NCBI GenBank assembly: GCA_963815355.1
Contig: CAWFGJ010000005.1
Span: forward strand, 248,001-312,000
Reading direction: 5' to 3'
From: JAPUEK01 sp963815355
Lineage (GTDB): Bacteria > Pseudomonadota > Alphaproteobacteria > Rhodobacterales > Rhodobacteraceae
DNA length: 64,000 bases
Both the position numbers and the translations under genes were made by a program. The notes beneath the pieces were generated by a model. The model saw nothing but the letters and a program-made list of their open reading frames with translations. It did not search any database and had not been told where the DNA came from. Below, piece after piece: positions 35,720 to 44,588 of the stretch (the stretch's first letter is position 1; each line of letters opens with the position of its first letter).

Positions 35720-37096
35720 TCAGAAGAACTCGACCGAGACCTGCAAGAGGCGTTCAACCTCGGGGCGGTCCTTGGTCATGGTGAACAACGCGATGATGTC
35801 GCCCGCCTCGATCCGTAGATCGCCGGTCGGCTTCATCACCGTCTCGCCCTTCAGCAGCGCGCCAACCAGAACGCCCTCAGGGAAATCCACGTCGCGGATC
35901 AACTTGCCCGCAAGCGGAGAGGTTGTCAGCACCTGCGCCTCAATCATCTCGGCCTCGGCATCGCCGATGGAATAGATCGCCCGCACCTTGCCGTGGCGGA
36001 TATGGCGCAAGATGGACGAGACGGTGGTCGCGCGGGGGTTGATGTAGGCGTCGATGTCCAAGGGGCCCATCAGCGACGCCAGCGTCGGGTCATTGACCAG
36101 TGCAATGGCCATCGCACAGCCCGCCTGCTTGGCACGCACCGCCACCAGAAGGTTGGTCTTGTCGTCATCGGTCACGGCCAGCACCGCATCGGCCCGGTCC
36201 ACCGAGGCCTCAAGCAGCAGATCAAGATCCATCCCGTCGCCATGCAGCACAATGGTCCGGTCCAGCGCATCGGCGGCCACTTCGGCGCGGGCGCGGTTGT
36301 TCTCGATGATCTTGGCGCGAACGCGGTCGGTGCGGGATTCCAGCGCCTTGGCCACGGCAAGGCCCACATTGCCGCCACCAATGATGATAACACGTTCCTG
36401 CTTTTTCGTATTTTTGCCAAAGACTTCCAGCGTTCTGTTCACGTCTTCAACATGGGTAAACACATAGATCATGTCGCCCGGCAGCAGCAGATCGCGGGGT
36501 TCGGGGGCAAAGAGGTTATCCTGACGGCGGATACCCACGACAATGGCGCGCAGGCTGGGGAACAGCTCGTTCAACTGGCGCAGCGGGGTCATCAGCACTG
36601 GGCAATCCTCGGTCAACGCGATGCCCAAAAGCTGCGCCTTGCCGCCCATGAAGCTTTCGGTATCAAAGGCCGCAGGGGCCGCCAGACGCTGCAAGGCGGC
36701 CTCGGCGACTTCCCGTTCGGGGCTGATCACCACGTCGATCGGCAAGTGATCGCGGCGGTACAGGTCGGAATAGATCGCATCCAGATAACTTTGAGACCGC
36801 AGGCGCGCGATTTTACGCGGCACGGCAAAGACCGAGTGGGCGACCTGACAGGTGACCATGTTCACCTCATCAGAGTGGGTGGCGGCGATGATCATGTCGG
36901 CATCCCGCGCGCCGGCCTTTTCCAACACATCCGGGTATGAAGCAAATCCCGTAACGCCCTGAACATCAAGCGTTTCTGTCGCGCGCCTGACCAGATCCGC
37001 GTTGTAGTCCACGACCGTGACGTCGTTGTTTTCGCCCGACAGATGCCGGGCGATCTGCCAACCGACCTGACCGGCGCCACAGATGATGACTTTCAT
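35720..37096 (-). CDS. trkA: TrkA, NAD-binding regulatory subunit of Trk potassium uptake
   Basis: 458-residue cytosolic subunit that gates TrkH in response to NAD(H) and nucleotide. It has two RCK repeats: a first Rossmann fold beginning KVIICGAGQVGWQIARHLSG and a second at about residue 233, VIIIGGGNVGLAVAKALE, each followed by a TrkA-C regulatory domain (second ends near DIIALFTMTKDRPEVERLL). This double form is typical for full TrkA. It sits between ntrX and trkH, as in other Rhodobacterales. Confidence 0.96.
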   Translation of the reverse strand: MKVIICGAGQVGWQIARHLSGENNDVTVVDYNADLVRRATETLDVQGVTGFASYPDVLEKAGARDADMIIAATHSDEVNMVTCQVAHSVFAVPRKIARLRSQSYLDAIYSDLYRRDHLPIDVVISPEREVAEAALQRLAAPAAFDTESFMGGKAQLLGIALTEDCPVLMTPLRQLNELFPSLRAIVVGIRRQDNLFAPEPRDLLLPGDMIYVFTHVEDVNRTLEVFGKNTKKQERVIIIGGGNVGLAVAKALESRTDRVRAKIIENNRARAEVAADALDRTIVLHGDGMDLDLLLEASVDRADAVLAVTDDDKTNLLVAVRAKQAGCAMAIALVNDPTLASLMGPLDIDAYINPRATTVSSILRHIRHGKVRAIYSIGDAEAEMIEAQVLTTSPLAGKLIRDVDFPEGVLVGALLKGETVMKPTGDLRIEAGDIIALFTMTKDRPEVERLLQVSVEFF

Positions 37097-37178
37097 GCAA
37101 CCCCCTCGGGTTTGGCTCCGCCACGGTTAGCGGTTTTCTGCTTGGCAGACGGGAGACGGCGGGTCAATCGCTGCGCGA

Positions 37179-38591
37179 TCAATCCTCGCCGTCATCGTCT
37201 TCGTCTTCGCCGGGACGGCCGTGCCCCTTGGCCGAGGTGACCACGCCCAGTGACTTCAACTTGCGGTGCAAGGCCGAACGTTCCATGCCGACAAACCCCG
37301 CGGTGCGGCTGATATTGCCGCCAAAACGGTTGATCTGGGTCAGCAGGTATTCGCGTTCAAACACCTCACGCGCCTCGCGCAAAGGCAAGGTGGCCATCAC
37401 GCCGCCCAACACCAGCCGCCCGCCGCCCTCGCTGCCTGAATCCTGACCGGGCAGCTCCTTGGCCTCAATCGGGCCGGTGCCGTCGCCAAGGATCAGCACC
37501 CGTTCGATCACGTTGCGCAACTGGCGCAGGTTGCCGGGCCACTGCATGGTTTGCAGCATCGCCTCGGCCTCAAGGCTTAACGTGCGCAGCGGCAGGCCTT
37601 GGGTGCGATGGAACATGTCGATGAAATGCCGCGTCAGTTCGGGGATATCCTCGCGTCGGTCTTCAAGGCTTGGCACCGCGATCGGCACGACGTTCAGGCG
37701 GTCGTAAAGCTCTTGCCGGAAGCGGCCCGCGGCGATTTCCTGCCGCAGATCGCGTGTGGTTGAGGAAATAACCCGCAGATCGACGCGCACCTTATCTGTG
37801 CCGCCCACGCGGGTGAATTGCTGCTCGGTCAGAACGCGCAGGATCTTGGATTGGGTGCCGGGGGGCATGTCGGCGACTTCGTCAAAGTAGATAACGCCGC
37901 CATGTCCTTGTTCCAGAATGCCTTTCTCAACACCCCGCTCGGGCGTCTCGCGACCGAACAGCACCTCTTCCATCCGGTCCGGTTCCACTGTGGCGCTTGA
38001 GACGGACACGAAGGGCGCAGAGGCGCGGGCCGAGTTGGTGTGGATATAGCGCGCCGCCATTTCTTTGCCCGAGCCAGGGGGGCCTGCAAGCATCACGCGC
38101 CCGTTGGACTTCGTGACCTTTTCCAGCTGTGATTTCAAGCCCTTGAAGGCCGGACCTGAACCGATCATTTCAGCGGAACCCACATCGCGGCGACGCAAAT
38201 CGGCGTTTTCACGGCGCAGGCGGCTGGTTTCCATCGCGCGCGACACCACGACCATCAACTGGTCGATGTTGAACGGCTTTTCGATGAAGTCATACGCGCC
38301 TTGCTTGATCGCAGCGACGGCGATTTCGATGTTGCCATGACCCGAAATGATCACCACCGGGATGTCGGGGTTATCGCGTTTCACGGTTTTCAGGATGTCG
38401 ATGCCATCCATCCGGCTGTCCTTCAGCCAGATATCAAGGATCATCAGCGCCGGAGGATCGGCGTTGATCTCGGCCATGCAATCGTCGGAGTTGGCTGCAA
38501 GACGAATGGTATAGCCTTCGTCCTTCAGAATATCCCCGATCAATTCGCGGATGTCCTTCTCGTCGTCGGTGATCAAAATGCTACTCATCAT
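37179..38591 (-). CDS. ntrX: NtrX, response regulator of the NtrYX system
   Basis: 470-residue regulator: receiver domain with phospho-acceptor Asp53, AAA+ domain with Walker A GPPGSGKEM at about residues 170-178 and YFDEVADMPPG, and a C-terminal helix-turn-helix (ISRTAGFVGMERSALHRKLKSLG). The sigma-54 contact loop GAFTGA is absent; the position reads GRETPERGVEKGILEQ. A second Met follows the first and fits the four-base overlap with ntrY less well. NtrYX regulates redox, respiration and nitrogen-related genes in alphaproteobacteria. Confidence 0.95.
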   Translation of the reverse strand: MMSSILITDDEKDIRELIGDILKDEGYTIRLAANSDDCMAEINADPPALMILDIWLKDSRMDGIDILKTVKRDNPDIPVVIISGHGNIEIAVAAIKQGAYDFIEKPFNIDQLMVVVSRAMETSRLRRENADLRRRDVGSAEMIGSGPAFKGLKSQLEKVTKSNGRVMLAGPPGSGKEMAARYIHTNSARASAPFVSVSSATVEPDRMEEVLFGRETPERGVEKGILEQGHGGVIYFDEVADMPPGTQSKILRVLTEQQFTRVGGTDKVRVDLRVISSTTRDLRQEIAAGRFRQELYDRLNVVPIAVPSLEDRREDIPELTRHFIDMFHRTQGLPLRTLSLEAEAMLQTMQWPGNLRQLRNVIERVLILGDGTGPIEAKELPGQDSGSEGGGRLVLGGVMATLPLREAREVFEREYLLTQINRFGGNISRTAGFVGMERSALHRKLKSLGVVTSAKGHGRPGEDEDDDGED

Positions 38592-40852
38592 CCCCCCTGG
38601 GCCGCGCTGGCCGCCTGTTTGCCCGCACGCTTGCGCGTTGCCCGGGGAAGGCGGATCAGCGCCATCGCCCCGGCATGGGCATTGCCGTCAAAAACCGGTG
38701 CATCCTCTAGCGTGAGGCTGCCGCCATGTTCTTCGATAATCTTCTTAACGATGGGCAAACCCAGACCTGTGCCCTTGTCGCGGGTTGTCACGTAGGGTTC
38801 AAACAGCCGCGCCCGGTCAGGCGGCAGGCCGATGCCGTTGTCCATGATGCGGATGATCGCCTCATCTTCGCCCGTCGTCATTTCAAGCCGGATCTGCGGC
38901 ACATAGCCCGCGGGCGCACCTTTTTCCCGAAGGGTTTCCGTGGCTTCCCCGGCGTTCTTGATCAAGTTTGTCAACGCCTGCCCGATCATGGTGGAGTCGA
39001 TCTCCATCAAAAGCGGGCCGTCAGGCAGGTGGCTGGTAAAGGTCACCTCTGGCTGCCCGTTCTCCTGCAGCATCAAGGCGCCGCGCACCAGCGCCACAAG
39101 ATCCGCCTCGCGCCGATCCGGTTCGGGCATGCGGGCGAATTTGGAAAACTCATCAACAATGCGGCGCAAGTCATTGGTTTGGCGCACGATTACGTCGGTG
39201 TACTGTTCCAGCTCTGCCGGGTCTTTGACCTCGGTGCGGAACTTGCGCTTGATCCGCTCGGCCGAAAGCTGAATCGGGGTCAGCGGGTTCTTGATTTCAT
39301 GCGCGATCCGGCGGGCCACATCGCCCCAAGCGGCCATGCGCTGGGCGGACACCAGATCGGTGACATCATCAAAGGCCACCACATAGCCTTCAAGCTGGCC
39401 TTGGTCCGAGCGGCGGACCGACATGCGGACCAGCAGGCTTTCCTGTTTGCCCTTGCGGGTCAGGCGCACCTCTTCTTGAACGGCCGAGCCGCCCCCGTCC
39501 CGCAGACGATCAAAGAGCGCTGCGAATTCCGGCACGGCGAGGGGCAGTGACACCTCGGCAGGACCGGCAGAGATGTCCAGCAACCGCTCTGCCGCGCGGT
39601 TGGCGAAATCAACCCGGCCCTCGGCGTCCAGACCGATGACGCCCGCGGTGACGTTGGACAGAACGGAATCGAACAGCCTGCGGCGGGTGTCGGTCTGAGC
39701 GTGGCTTTCCAACAAGGCGACGCGCTGGCCCTTAAGCTGGCGGGTCATCTGGTTGAACACGCGGCCAAGGGTGGCGATTTCGTCGTCGCCCTCTTCCTCC
39801 AGCACCTGCACGTCCAGATCCCCTGCCCCAACCCGCCCCGCCGCCGAAGCCAAGCGCCCCACAGGGCGGCTGAGGCGTTCAGCAAACCACAGGCCAAGCC
39901 AGACCGCCGCCAGCACGAGGATCAGCGCAAAGCCCAGATAGAGCAGGCCAAAGTTGAACAGGACCGTGCCGCGTTCGGCCTCTAGTTGTTGGTAGAGGGT
40001 GACGGTTTGTTTGGTTTCATCCAGCAGCGACAGCAAGCGGCCATCCACCGCGCGTGAGACGTAGAGGTAACGGTCCGCAAAGGCATCAAGGTGCACGAGG
40101 GCGCGGAATTCGTCCTGCGCCCAGTCTTCGATGATGACCGTCTCGCCTGCTTTGGCGCGGGCCAAGGCATCCTCTGTCGGTGGTTCGAAATCAAACAGAT
40201 AGCTTTTATCGCCACGGGTTTTCAGCACACCGGCGCCATCGACCAGAAACACCTCACGCAGGCCGCGCTGCACAGCCTGCTGGCCTTGTGACAGGATCGG
40301 GCGCACCTGACCGTCATCAAGGAAAAACGACGATTGCTTGGCGATGTTCAGGTAGGCGGCCAACGATTCCGTGTCCGAGGTCAGGGCGGTGGTATGTTCC
40401 TGTTCGTAGGCCTGGGCGGCGGCGAGCGATGAGCCGACCACATTGCGGACCCGTTCGGAAAACCAGCCCTCAAGCCCGATGTTCAGGTTCAGCACCGCAA
40501 AGACCGCGACCAGAATCGTCGGCACCAGCGCCATGAAGGCAAAAACCCCGGTCAGGCGCAGGTGCAGCCGTGATCCGGCTGATTGGCTGCGCCGATCAGC
40601 CACCATCCGCATCACCCGCGACAGCACAAGCGAGGCCACGACCAGCACATAGACAAGGTCGAACAGCAAGATAAGCCGCAGCAAGACGGAGCTTGCGCCA
40701 AGGTTGAACCGGCTTAGCGCCAGAAAGGTCACGACCGCCATGACCGGGCCCAGCACGACAAGCCCAAGGGTCATCGCCGTTTGCACACGCCGCTGCCGTC
40801 TGAGCCTGCTCAGACGTAACCATGTGCTTTGACGAACCCGCGCCTGAACCAC
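38588..40852 (-). CDS. ntrY: NtrY, sensor histidine kinase
   Basis: About 754-residue membrane sensor. Hydrophobic segments lie near residues 25-45, 60-85, 100-125 and 300-325; then HAMP (LSRPVGRLASAAGRVGAGDLD), PAS, and histidine kinase with H-box IAHEIKNPLTPIQLSAERI and ATPase motifs NLIKNAGEA, DNGIGLPPDR and GTGLGLPIV. GTG 40852 is chosen because GGGAG lies six bases upstream; TTG 40915 opens the frame earlier but has no ribosome site. It overlaps ntrX by four bases. Confidence 0.93.
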   Translation of the reverse strand: MVQARVRQSTWLRLSRLRRQRRVQTAMTLGLVVLGPVMAVVTFLALSRFNLGASSVLLRLILLFDLVYVLVVASLVLSRVMRMVADRRSQSAGSRLHLRLTGVFAFMALVPTILVAVFAVLNLNIGLEGWFSERVRNVVGSSLAAAQAYEQEHTTALTSDTESLAAYLNIAKQSSFFLDDGQVRPILSQGQQAVQRGLREVFLVDGAGVLKTRGDKSYLFDFEPPTEDALARAKAGETVIIEDWAQDEFRALVHLDAFADRYLYVSRAVDGRLLSLLDETKQTVTLYQQLEAERGTVLFNFGLLYLGFALILVLAAVWLGLWFAERLSRPVGRLASAAGRVGAGDLDVQVLEEEGDDEIATLGRVFNQMTRQLKGQRVALLESHAQTDTRRRLFDSVLSNVTAGVIGLDAEGRVDFANRAAERLLDISAGPAEVSLPLAVPEFAALFDRLRDGGGSAVQEEVRLTRKGKQESLLVRMSVRRSDQGQLEGYVVAFDDVTDLVSAQRMAAWGDVARRIAHEIKNPLTPIQLSAERIKRKFRTEVKDPAELEQYTDVIVRQTNDLRRIVDEFSKFARMPEPDRREADLVALVRGALMLQENGQPEVTFTSHLPDGPLLMEIDSTMIGQALTNLIKNAGEATETLREKGAPAGYVPQIRLEMTTGEDEAIIRIMDNGIGLPPDRARLFEPYVTTRDKGTGLGLPIVKKIIEEHGGSLTLEDAPVFDGNAHAGAMALIRLPRATRKRAGKQAASAAQGG

Positions 40853-40938
40853 CGACAACTCCCGCTCAGAGGGTCTTTGATGCCCCCGTTTGGCCCGCGC
40901 TTGCGACGGGCGCAAAGGTCACGGGCATTGTGGCGGTT

Positions 40939-42300
40939 TTACATCAGTTTGCGGCGCCGTGTCACGCGGATATCGAGGTCAGTGATCTTCTTGCGCAAGG
41001 TATTGCGGTTGATCCCCAAAAGATCGGCACATTTGGCCTGGTTGCCGCCGGTTGCCTCTAGCGCGATCTCGATCAGCGGGATCTCCATTTCATGCAAAAT
41101 GCGGTCATAGACGCCTGCGGGGGGCAGTTGGCCGCCGTGCAGATCGAAATAGCGTTTCAGATGGCGCGCGACCGAGGCGGACAGTTTCTCGCCCTCCATC
41201 CCGCCCTTTATCGGCACGACGGGCTGCGCGCCGCCAAGGGCAGATTCGACCTCGGCCTTGGTGATTTCCGGCTCTGTCGCGGTGACAAGGAGGCGGCGCA
41301 GCAGATTTTCCAACTGCCGCACGTTGCCCGGCCAAGGGTGGGCCCGCACGAGGGCCGCAGCCTCGGCCGAAAGCCTGCGGACAGCACCAAGGTCGCGCTC
41401 GCCTTTGGCAAGGATGTGTTCGACCAACAGCGGGATATCGTCGACCCGCTCACGCAGCGGAGGGACGGCAAGGGTGACACCGCCCAGCCGGTAGAACAGG
41501 TCTTTGCGGAAAGAGCCCTGTTCCATCCGGGCGGCCAGATCGGCCTGAGAGGTGGCCATGATGCGCGGTCCCTGTTCGCCCATCACATCCTGCATCCGCA
41601 CGAGACGGGCCTGCGCGTCTTCGTCAAAATCGGCGACCTCATCCAGCACCAGCGAGCCGCCCTTGGCGCGGGCCAGCAGTGTCGCGATGCCATCCACCCC
41701 GGACAGGTCTGCGGCTTGGGCCACCACAAAGGGCTGGCTGCGGCGGTCGGAAAAGTCGTGGATCGCGCGGGCGATCAGCGATTTGCCCGTGCCACTTTCG
41801 CCCGTGATCAGCACCGGCAGATCGACGTTCATCACCCGTGCGACCAGCCGATACAGCGCCTGCATCGCGGGCGTGCGACCGACGAGCGGCAAGTCATCCA
41901 CCTTTTCCCGCGGGGCGGCGGGTTGGGGGCTGCGGCGCTTGATATCCAGCGCGCGGGCGGACCGTTTCATCAGGTCTGGCAGATCAAAGGGTTTGGGCAG
42001 GTAATCGAACGCCTCGGCCTCGGCGGCCTGAATGGCGGTCATGATGGTATTCTGAGCGGAAATCACGATCACAGGCAGGCCGGGACGCATCCGGGCGATT
42101 TGCGGCAGCGCCTGAAGCCCGTTGCCATCGGGCATCATCACATCCGAGATCACCAGATCACCTTTGCCCTCTTCGATCCAGCGCATCAGGGTCATCAGGC
42201 TGGAGGTGGCATGCACCTTGCACCCTGCCCGGGTCAGCGCCTGGGTCAGGACGGTGCGGATGGTGCGGTCGTCGTCGGCCACCAGAACTGTGCCATCCAT
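40939..42300 (-). CDS. ntrC: NtrC, nitrogen regulator lacking the sigma-54 loop
   Basis: 453-residue nitrogen-response activator: receiver domain (Asp53 in ISDVMMPDGN), AAA+ domain (Walker A TGESGTGKSLIARAI at about 166-180; LDEVADFDED; LPPLRERVDDI-type segment), and Fis-like DNA-binding domain (NQAKCADLLGINRNTLRKKI). The GAFTGA loop that touches sigma-54 is missing: after PFVVAQAADLSGVDG the sequence goes straight to LLARAKGGSLV. This is the Rhodobacter type, known to act with the housekeeping sigma factor. It overlaps ntrB by one base. Confidence 0.96.
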   Translation of the reverse strand: MDGTVLVADDDRTIRTVLTQALTRAGCKVHATSSLMTLMRWIEEGKGDLVISDVMMPDGNGLQALPQIARMRPGLPVIVISAQNTIMTAIQAAEAEAFDYLPKPFDLPDLMKRSARALDIKRRSPQPAAPREKVDDLPLVGRTPAMQALYRLVARVMNVDLPVLITGESGTGKSLIARAIHDFSDRRSQPFVVAQAADLSGVDGIATLLARAKGGSLVLDEVADFDEDAQARLVRMQDVMGEQGPRIMATSQADLAARMEQGSFRKDLFYRLGGVTLAVPPLRERVDDIPLLVEHILAKGERDLGAVRRLSAEAAALVRAHPWPGNVRQLENLLRRLLVTATEPEITKAEVESALGGAQPVVPIKGGMEGEKLSASVARHLKRYFDLHGGQLPPAGVYDRILHEMEIPLIEIALEATGGNQAKCADLLGINRNTLRKKITDLDIRVTRRRKLM

Positions 42301-43394
42301 CAGCGGGAATCCTTTATGTCTTTGGGTGCTGTGGGCAATGAAACACGAAACACGGTGCGCCCCGGCACCGAGTCCACCGAAATCCAGCCCTCGTGATCGG
42401 AGATGATCTTGGAGACGAGGGCGAGACCAAGCCCGGTGCCGTTTTCGCGGCCCGAGACGAAGGGTTCAAATATATCCGCGGCGATCTCAGGCGGCAGGCC
42501 GGGGCCATCGTCGATGATTTCCACGGTCAACGGCAGGCGGCCTCCGCTGCCGTCTTTGCGGCGCAGGCGCAGAGACTGGTCGTAAAAGCTGCGCAGGCGG
42601 ATGGTGCCGGGCCCGTGCGACGCCTCGGCTGCGTTTTTGATCAGGTTCAGGAAGACCTGCATCAACTGATCGCTATCGGCAAGGGTCGCGGGCAGCGAGG
42701 GGTCGTAATCCTCAATAATCGTCATATGTGCGGCAAAGCCCACCATGGCCGAGCGGCGGGCCCGGTCGAGTGCGTCATGCAGGTTCACCGCTTTGCGGTC
42801 TGGCGGGCGCAGGTTGCCGAACTGTTCGACCTGCTCCAGCAGCTTCACGATCCGGCGGGTTTCCTCAACGATCAGATCGGTCAGCTCGCGGTCTTCGGGG
42901 CTGGCGTTCATGGAAATCAGCTGTGCGGCGCCGGAAATACCCGCCAGCGGGTTCTTGATTTCATGGGCAAGCATTTCCGCCATGCCGATCGCCGATTTCG
43001 CCGCCGATTTCACCTGCATGGCGCGGCCAAGGCGATCAGCCAGATCGCGCGGCGAGATCAGCAGCAGGATCATTTCGGCGTTGTCGTGCATGGGGGCGAT
43101 CTGGACGTTGCATTGCACGGGCGGGCGCTCGCCGGTGGTCACGTCGACATCGTTGATGAAAAGCGCGGCCTGGTTGGCGCGGGCACGCGCGATGGCCTCA
43201 TCCATAGGCGCGTCAATCAGCACGCGGTCAAAGGCGGGTTGGCCGGCAAGGGTGCGTTGGGACGCGTTCAGAAAGATTTCCCCCGCCGGATTGACCTCTG
43301 CGATCAGACCCGCGCGGTCGATCAGCAGCGCCGGGATCGGCAGCGACGCCCAGATCACGCCCGGAACCGGATAGGGGGAACGGTAGTTGGTCAT
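42300..43394 (-). CDS. ntrB: NtrB, nitrogen-sensing histidine kinase
   Basis: 364-residue cytosolic kinase/phosphatase that works with PII protein to control NtrC. An N-terminal PAS domain (about 15-115; IPALLIDRAGLIAEVNPAGE) is followed by the H-box MLAHEIKNPLAGISGAAQL near residue 138 and HATPase motifs NLIKNAAEA, DDGPGLPPE and GTGLGLALVSKII. No membrane segments. The ATG overlaps the dusB TGA (ATGA), and its stop overlaps the ntrC ATG. Confidence 0.96.
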   Translation of the reverse strand: MTNYRSPYPVPGVIWASLPIPALLIDRAGLIAEVNPAGEIFLNASQRTLAGQPAFDRVLIDAPMDEAIARARANQAALFINDVDVTTGERPPVQCNVQIAPMHDNAEMILLLISPRDLADRLGRAMQVKSAAKSAIGMAEMLAHEIKNPLAGISGAAQLISMNASPEDRELTDLIVEETRRIVKLLEQVEQFGNLRPPDRKAVNLHDALDRARRSAMVGFAAHMTIIEDYDPSLPATLADSDQLMQVFLNLIKNAAEASHGPGTIRLRSFYDQSLRLRRKDGSGGRLPLTVEIIDDGPGLPPEIAADIFEPFVSGRENGTGLGLALVSKIISDHEGWISVDSVPGRTVFRVSLPTAPKDIKDSR

Positions 43395-44401
43395 GCGGCC
43401 CTTACCTCGGGGTCAGAGGTGGCAGCGGGGATGCTGAAAGCCTCGGGCAGCAGGCGCAGCACGGTGGCGGGATCATCCGAAGTCAGGATGGCGGCACGGG
43501 CGGCCCCTGCCCCGGCGGCTGCAAGATACCAGCCAAGATGCTTGCGCGCGCAGCGCAGGCCAAGGTCATGGCCGTAAAAGCCCAGCATGTCGGTGTAGTG
43601 TTCGGCCACCAGATCGGCCAGCGCCTGGCCTTGCGGCACAACCGGAGCCGCACCGCCGTGCAGACCGTGGGCGATCTGGGCCAGTCGCCACGGCGCCCCC
43701 TGCGCCCCGCGCCCCACCATCACGCCATCCGCGCCTGAGGCCCGAAGTGCTTCTTGCGCCGAGGCAAGGTCAACGATGTCGCCATTGGCGATCACCGGGA
43801 TCGTTACAGCCGCTTTCACCGCCGAGATCGCTGCCCAGTTGGCCTGGCCTTTATAGAACTGGCAGCGGGTGCGCCCATGAATGGTGATCATCTGCACGCC
43901 CGCCGCTTCGGCACTTTGCGCGATCTGCGGGGCATTGAGGCTGTCATCATCCCAGCCCAGCCGGGTTTTCAGCGTAACGGGGACCGAGACCGCGCCCACA
44001 ACCGCCTCTATCAGCCGCAACGCCTGATCGGGTTCGCGCATCAGCGCCGAGCCACAGGCCCCGTTGCCGCCCTCGGCGGTGACCCGTTTGGCCGGGCAGC
44101 CCATGTTGATGTCGATGATCTGCGCGCCCTGCGCCTCCAGATAGCGGGCGGCTTCGGCCATCCAGTAAGGATCGCGGCCCACCAGTTGCACCGCCGTCGC
44201 CGCCTCTTCAAAGCCCAGTTCGGCCCGCGCCCTTGCCAAGGGCCGGGCCTGCACGATTTCCTGCGAGGCAACCATTTCGGACACGACCAGACCCGCGCCG
44301 AACCGCGTCACCAGACGGCGAAACGGCAGGTCGGTGATTCCAGCCATCGGGGCCAGAATCACAGGCGGAGAAAACCGGATTTGGGTCGGCTTGGGGGTCA
44401 T
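43391..44401 (-). CDS. dusB: tRNA-dihydrouridine synthase DusB (NifR3)
   Basis: 336-residue FMN enzyme that reduces uridine to dihydrouridine in tRNA. Motifs: PPVILAPMAGITDLPFR at the start, IIDINMGCPAKRV, the catalytic cysteine in GGNGACGSALM, TIHGRTRCQFY, and VMVGRGAQG. ATG 44401 has AAGGA six bases upstream; an earlier ATG (44458) adds no conserved residues. It heads the nitrogen operon, the classical nifR3-ntrB-ntrC order, and its promoter must lie in the 187-base gap shared with ispDF. Confidence 0.96.
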   Translation of the reverse strand: MTPKPTQIRFSPPVILAPMAGITDLPFRRLVTRFGAGLVVSEMVASQEIVQARPLARARAELGFEEAATAVQLVGRDPYWMAEAARYLEAQGAQIIDINMGCPAKRVTAEGGNGACGSALMREPDQALRLIEAVVGAVSVPVTLKTRLGWDDDSLNAPQIAQSAEAAGVQMITIHGRTRCQFYKGQANWAAISAVKAAVTIPVIANGDIVDLASAQEALRASGADGVMVGRGAQGAPWRLAQIAHGLHGGAAPVVPQGQALADLVAEHYTDMLGFYGHDLGLRCARKHLGWYLAAAGAGAARAAILTSDDPATVLRLLPEAFSIPAATSDPEVRAA

Positions 44402-44588
44402 TATCGATCCTTCTGCAAAGATCCTGCGCTGGATATGGCGCGGGGCAAATGGGGCCACTGCGGCGAGGCTGTCAGACTATGCCCGAATTCCGGGCAATGC
44501 ACAAATATTGGGCAACTGTGCCGCATTTCGCAGCCTGATTGTCACGCCAAGGGCCATGGCTTAGGGAGAGTGCAGGAGATACGCGCAG

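Noticed and set aside
41092..43577. Rightward frames opposite ntrC and ntrB
   Set aside because: Mirror frames of two genes with complete kinase and regulator motifs; no domain of their own.
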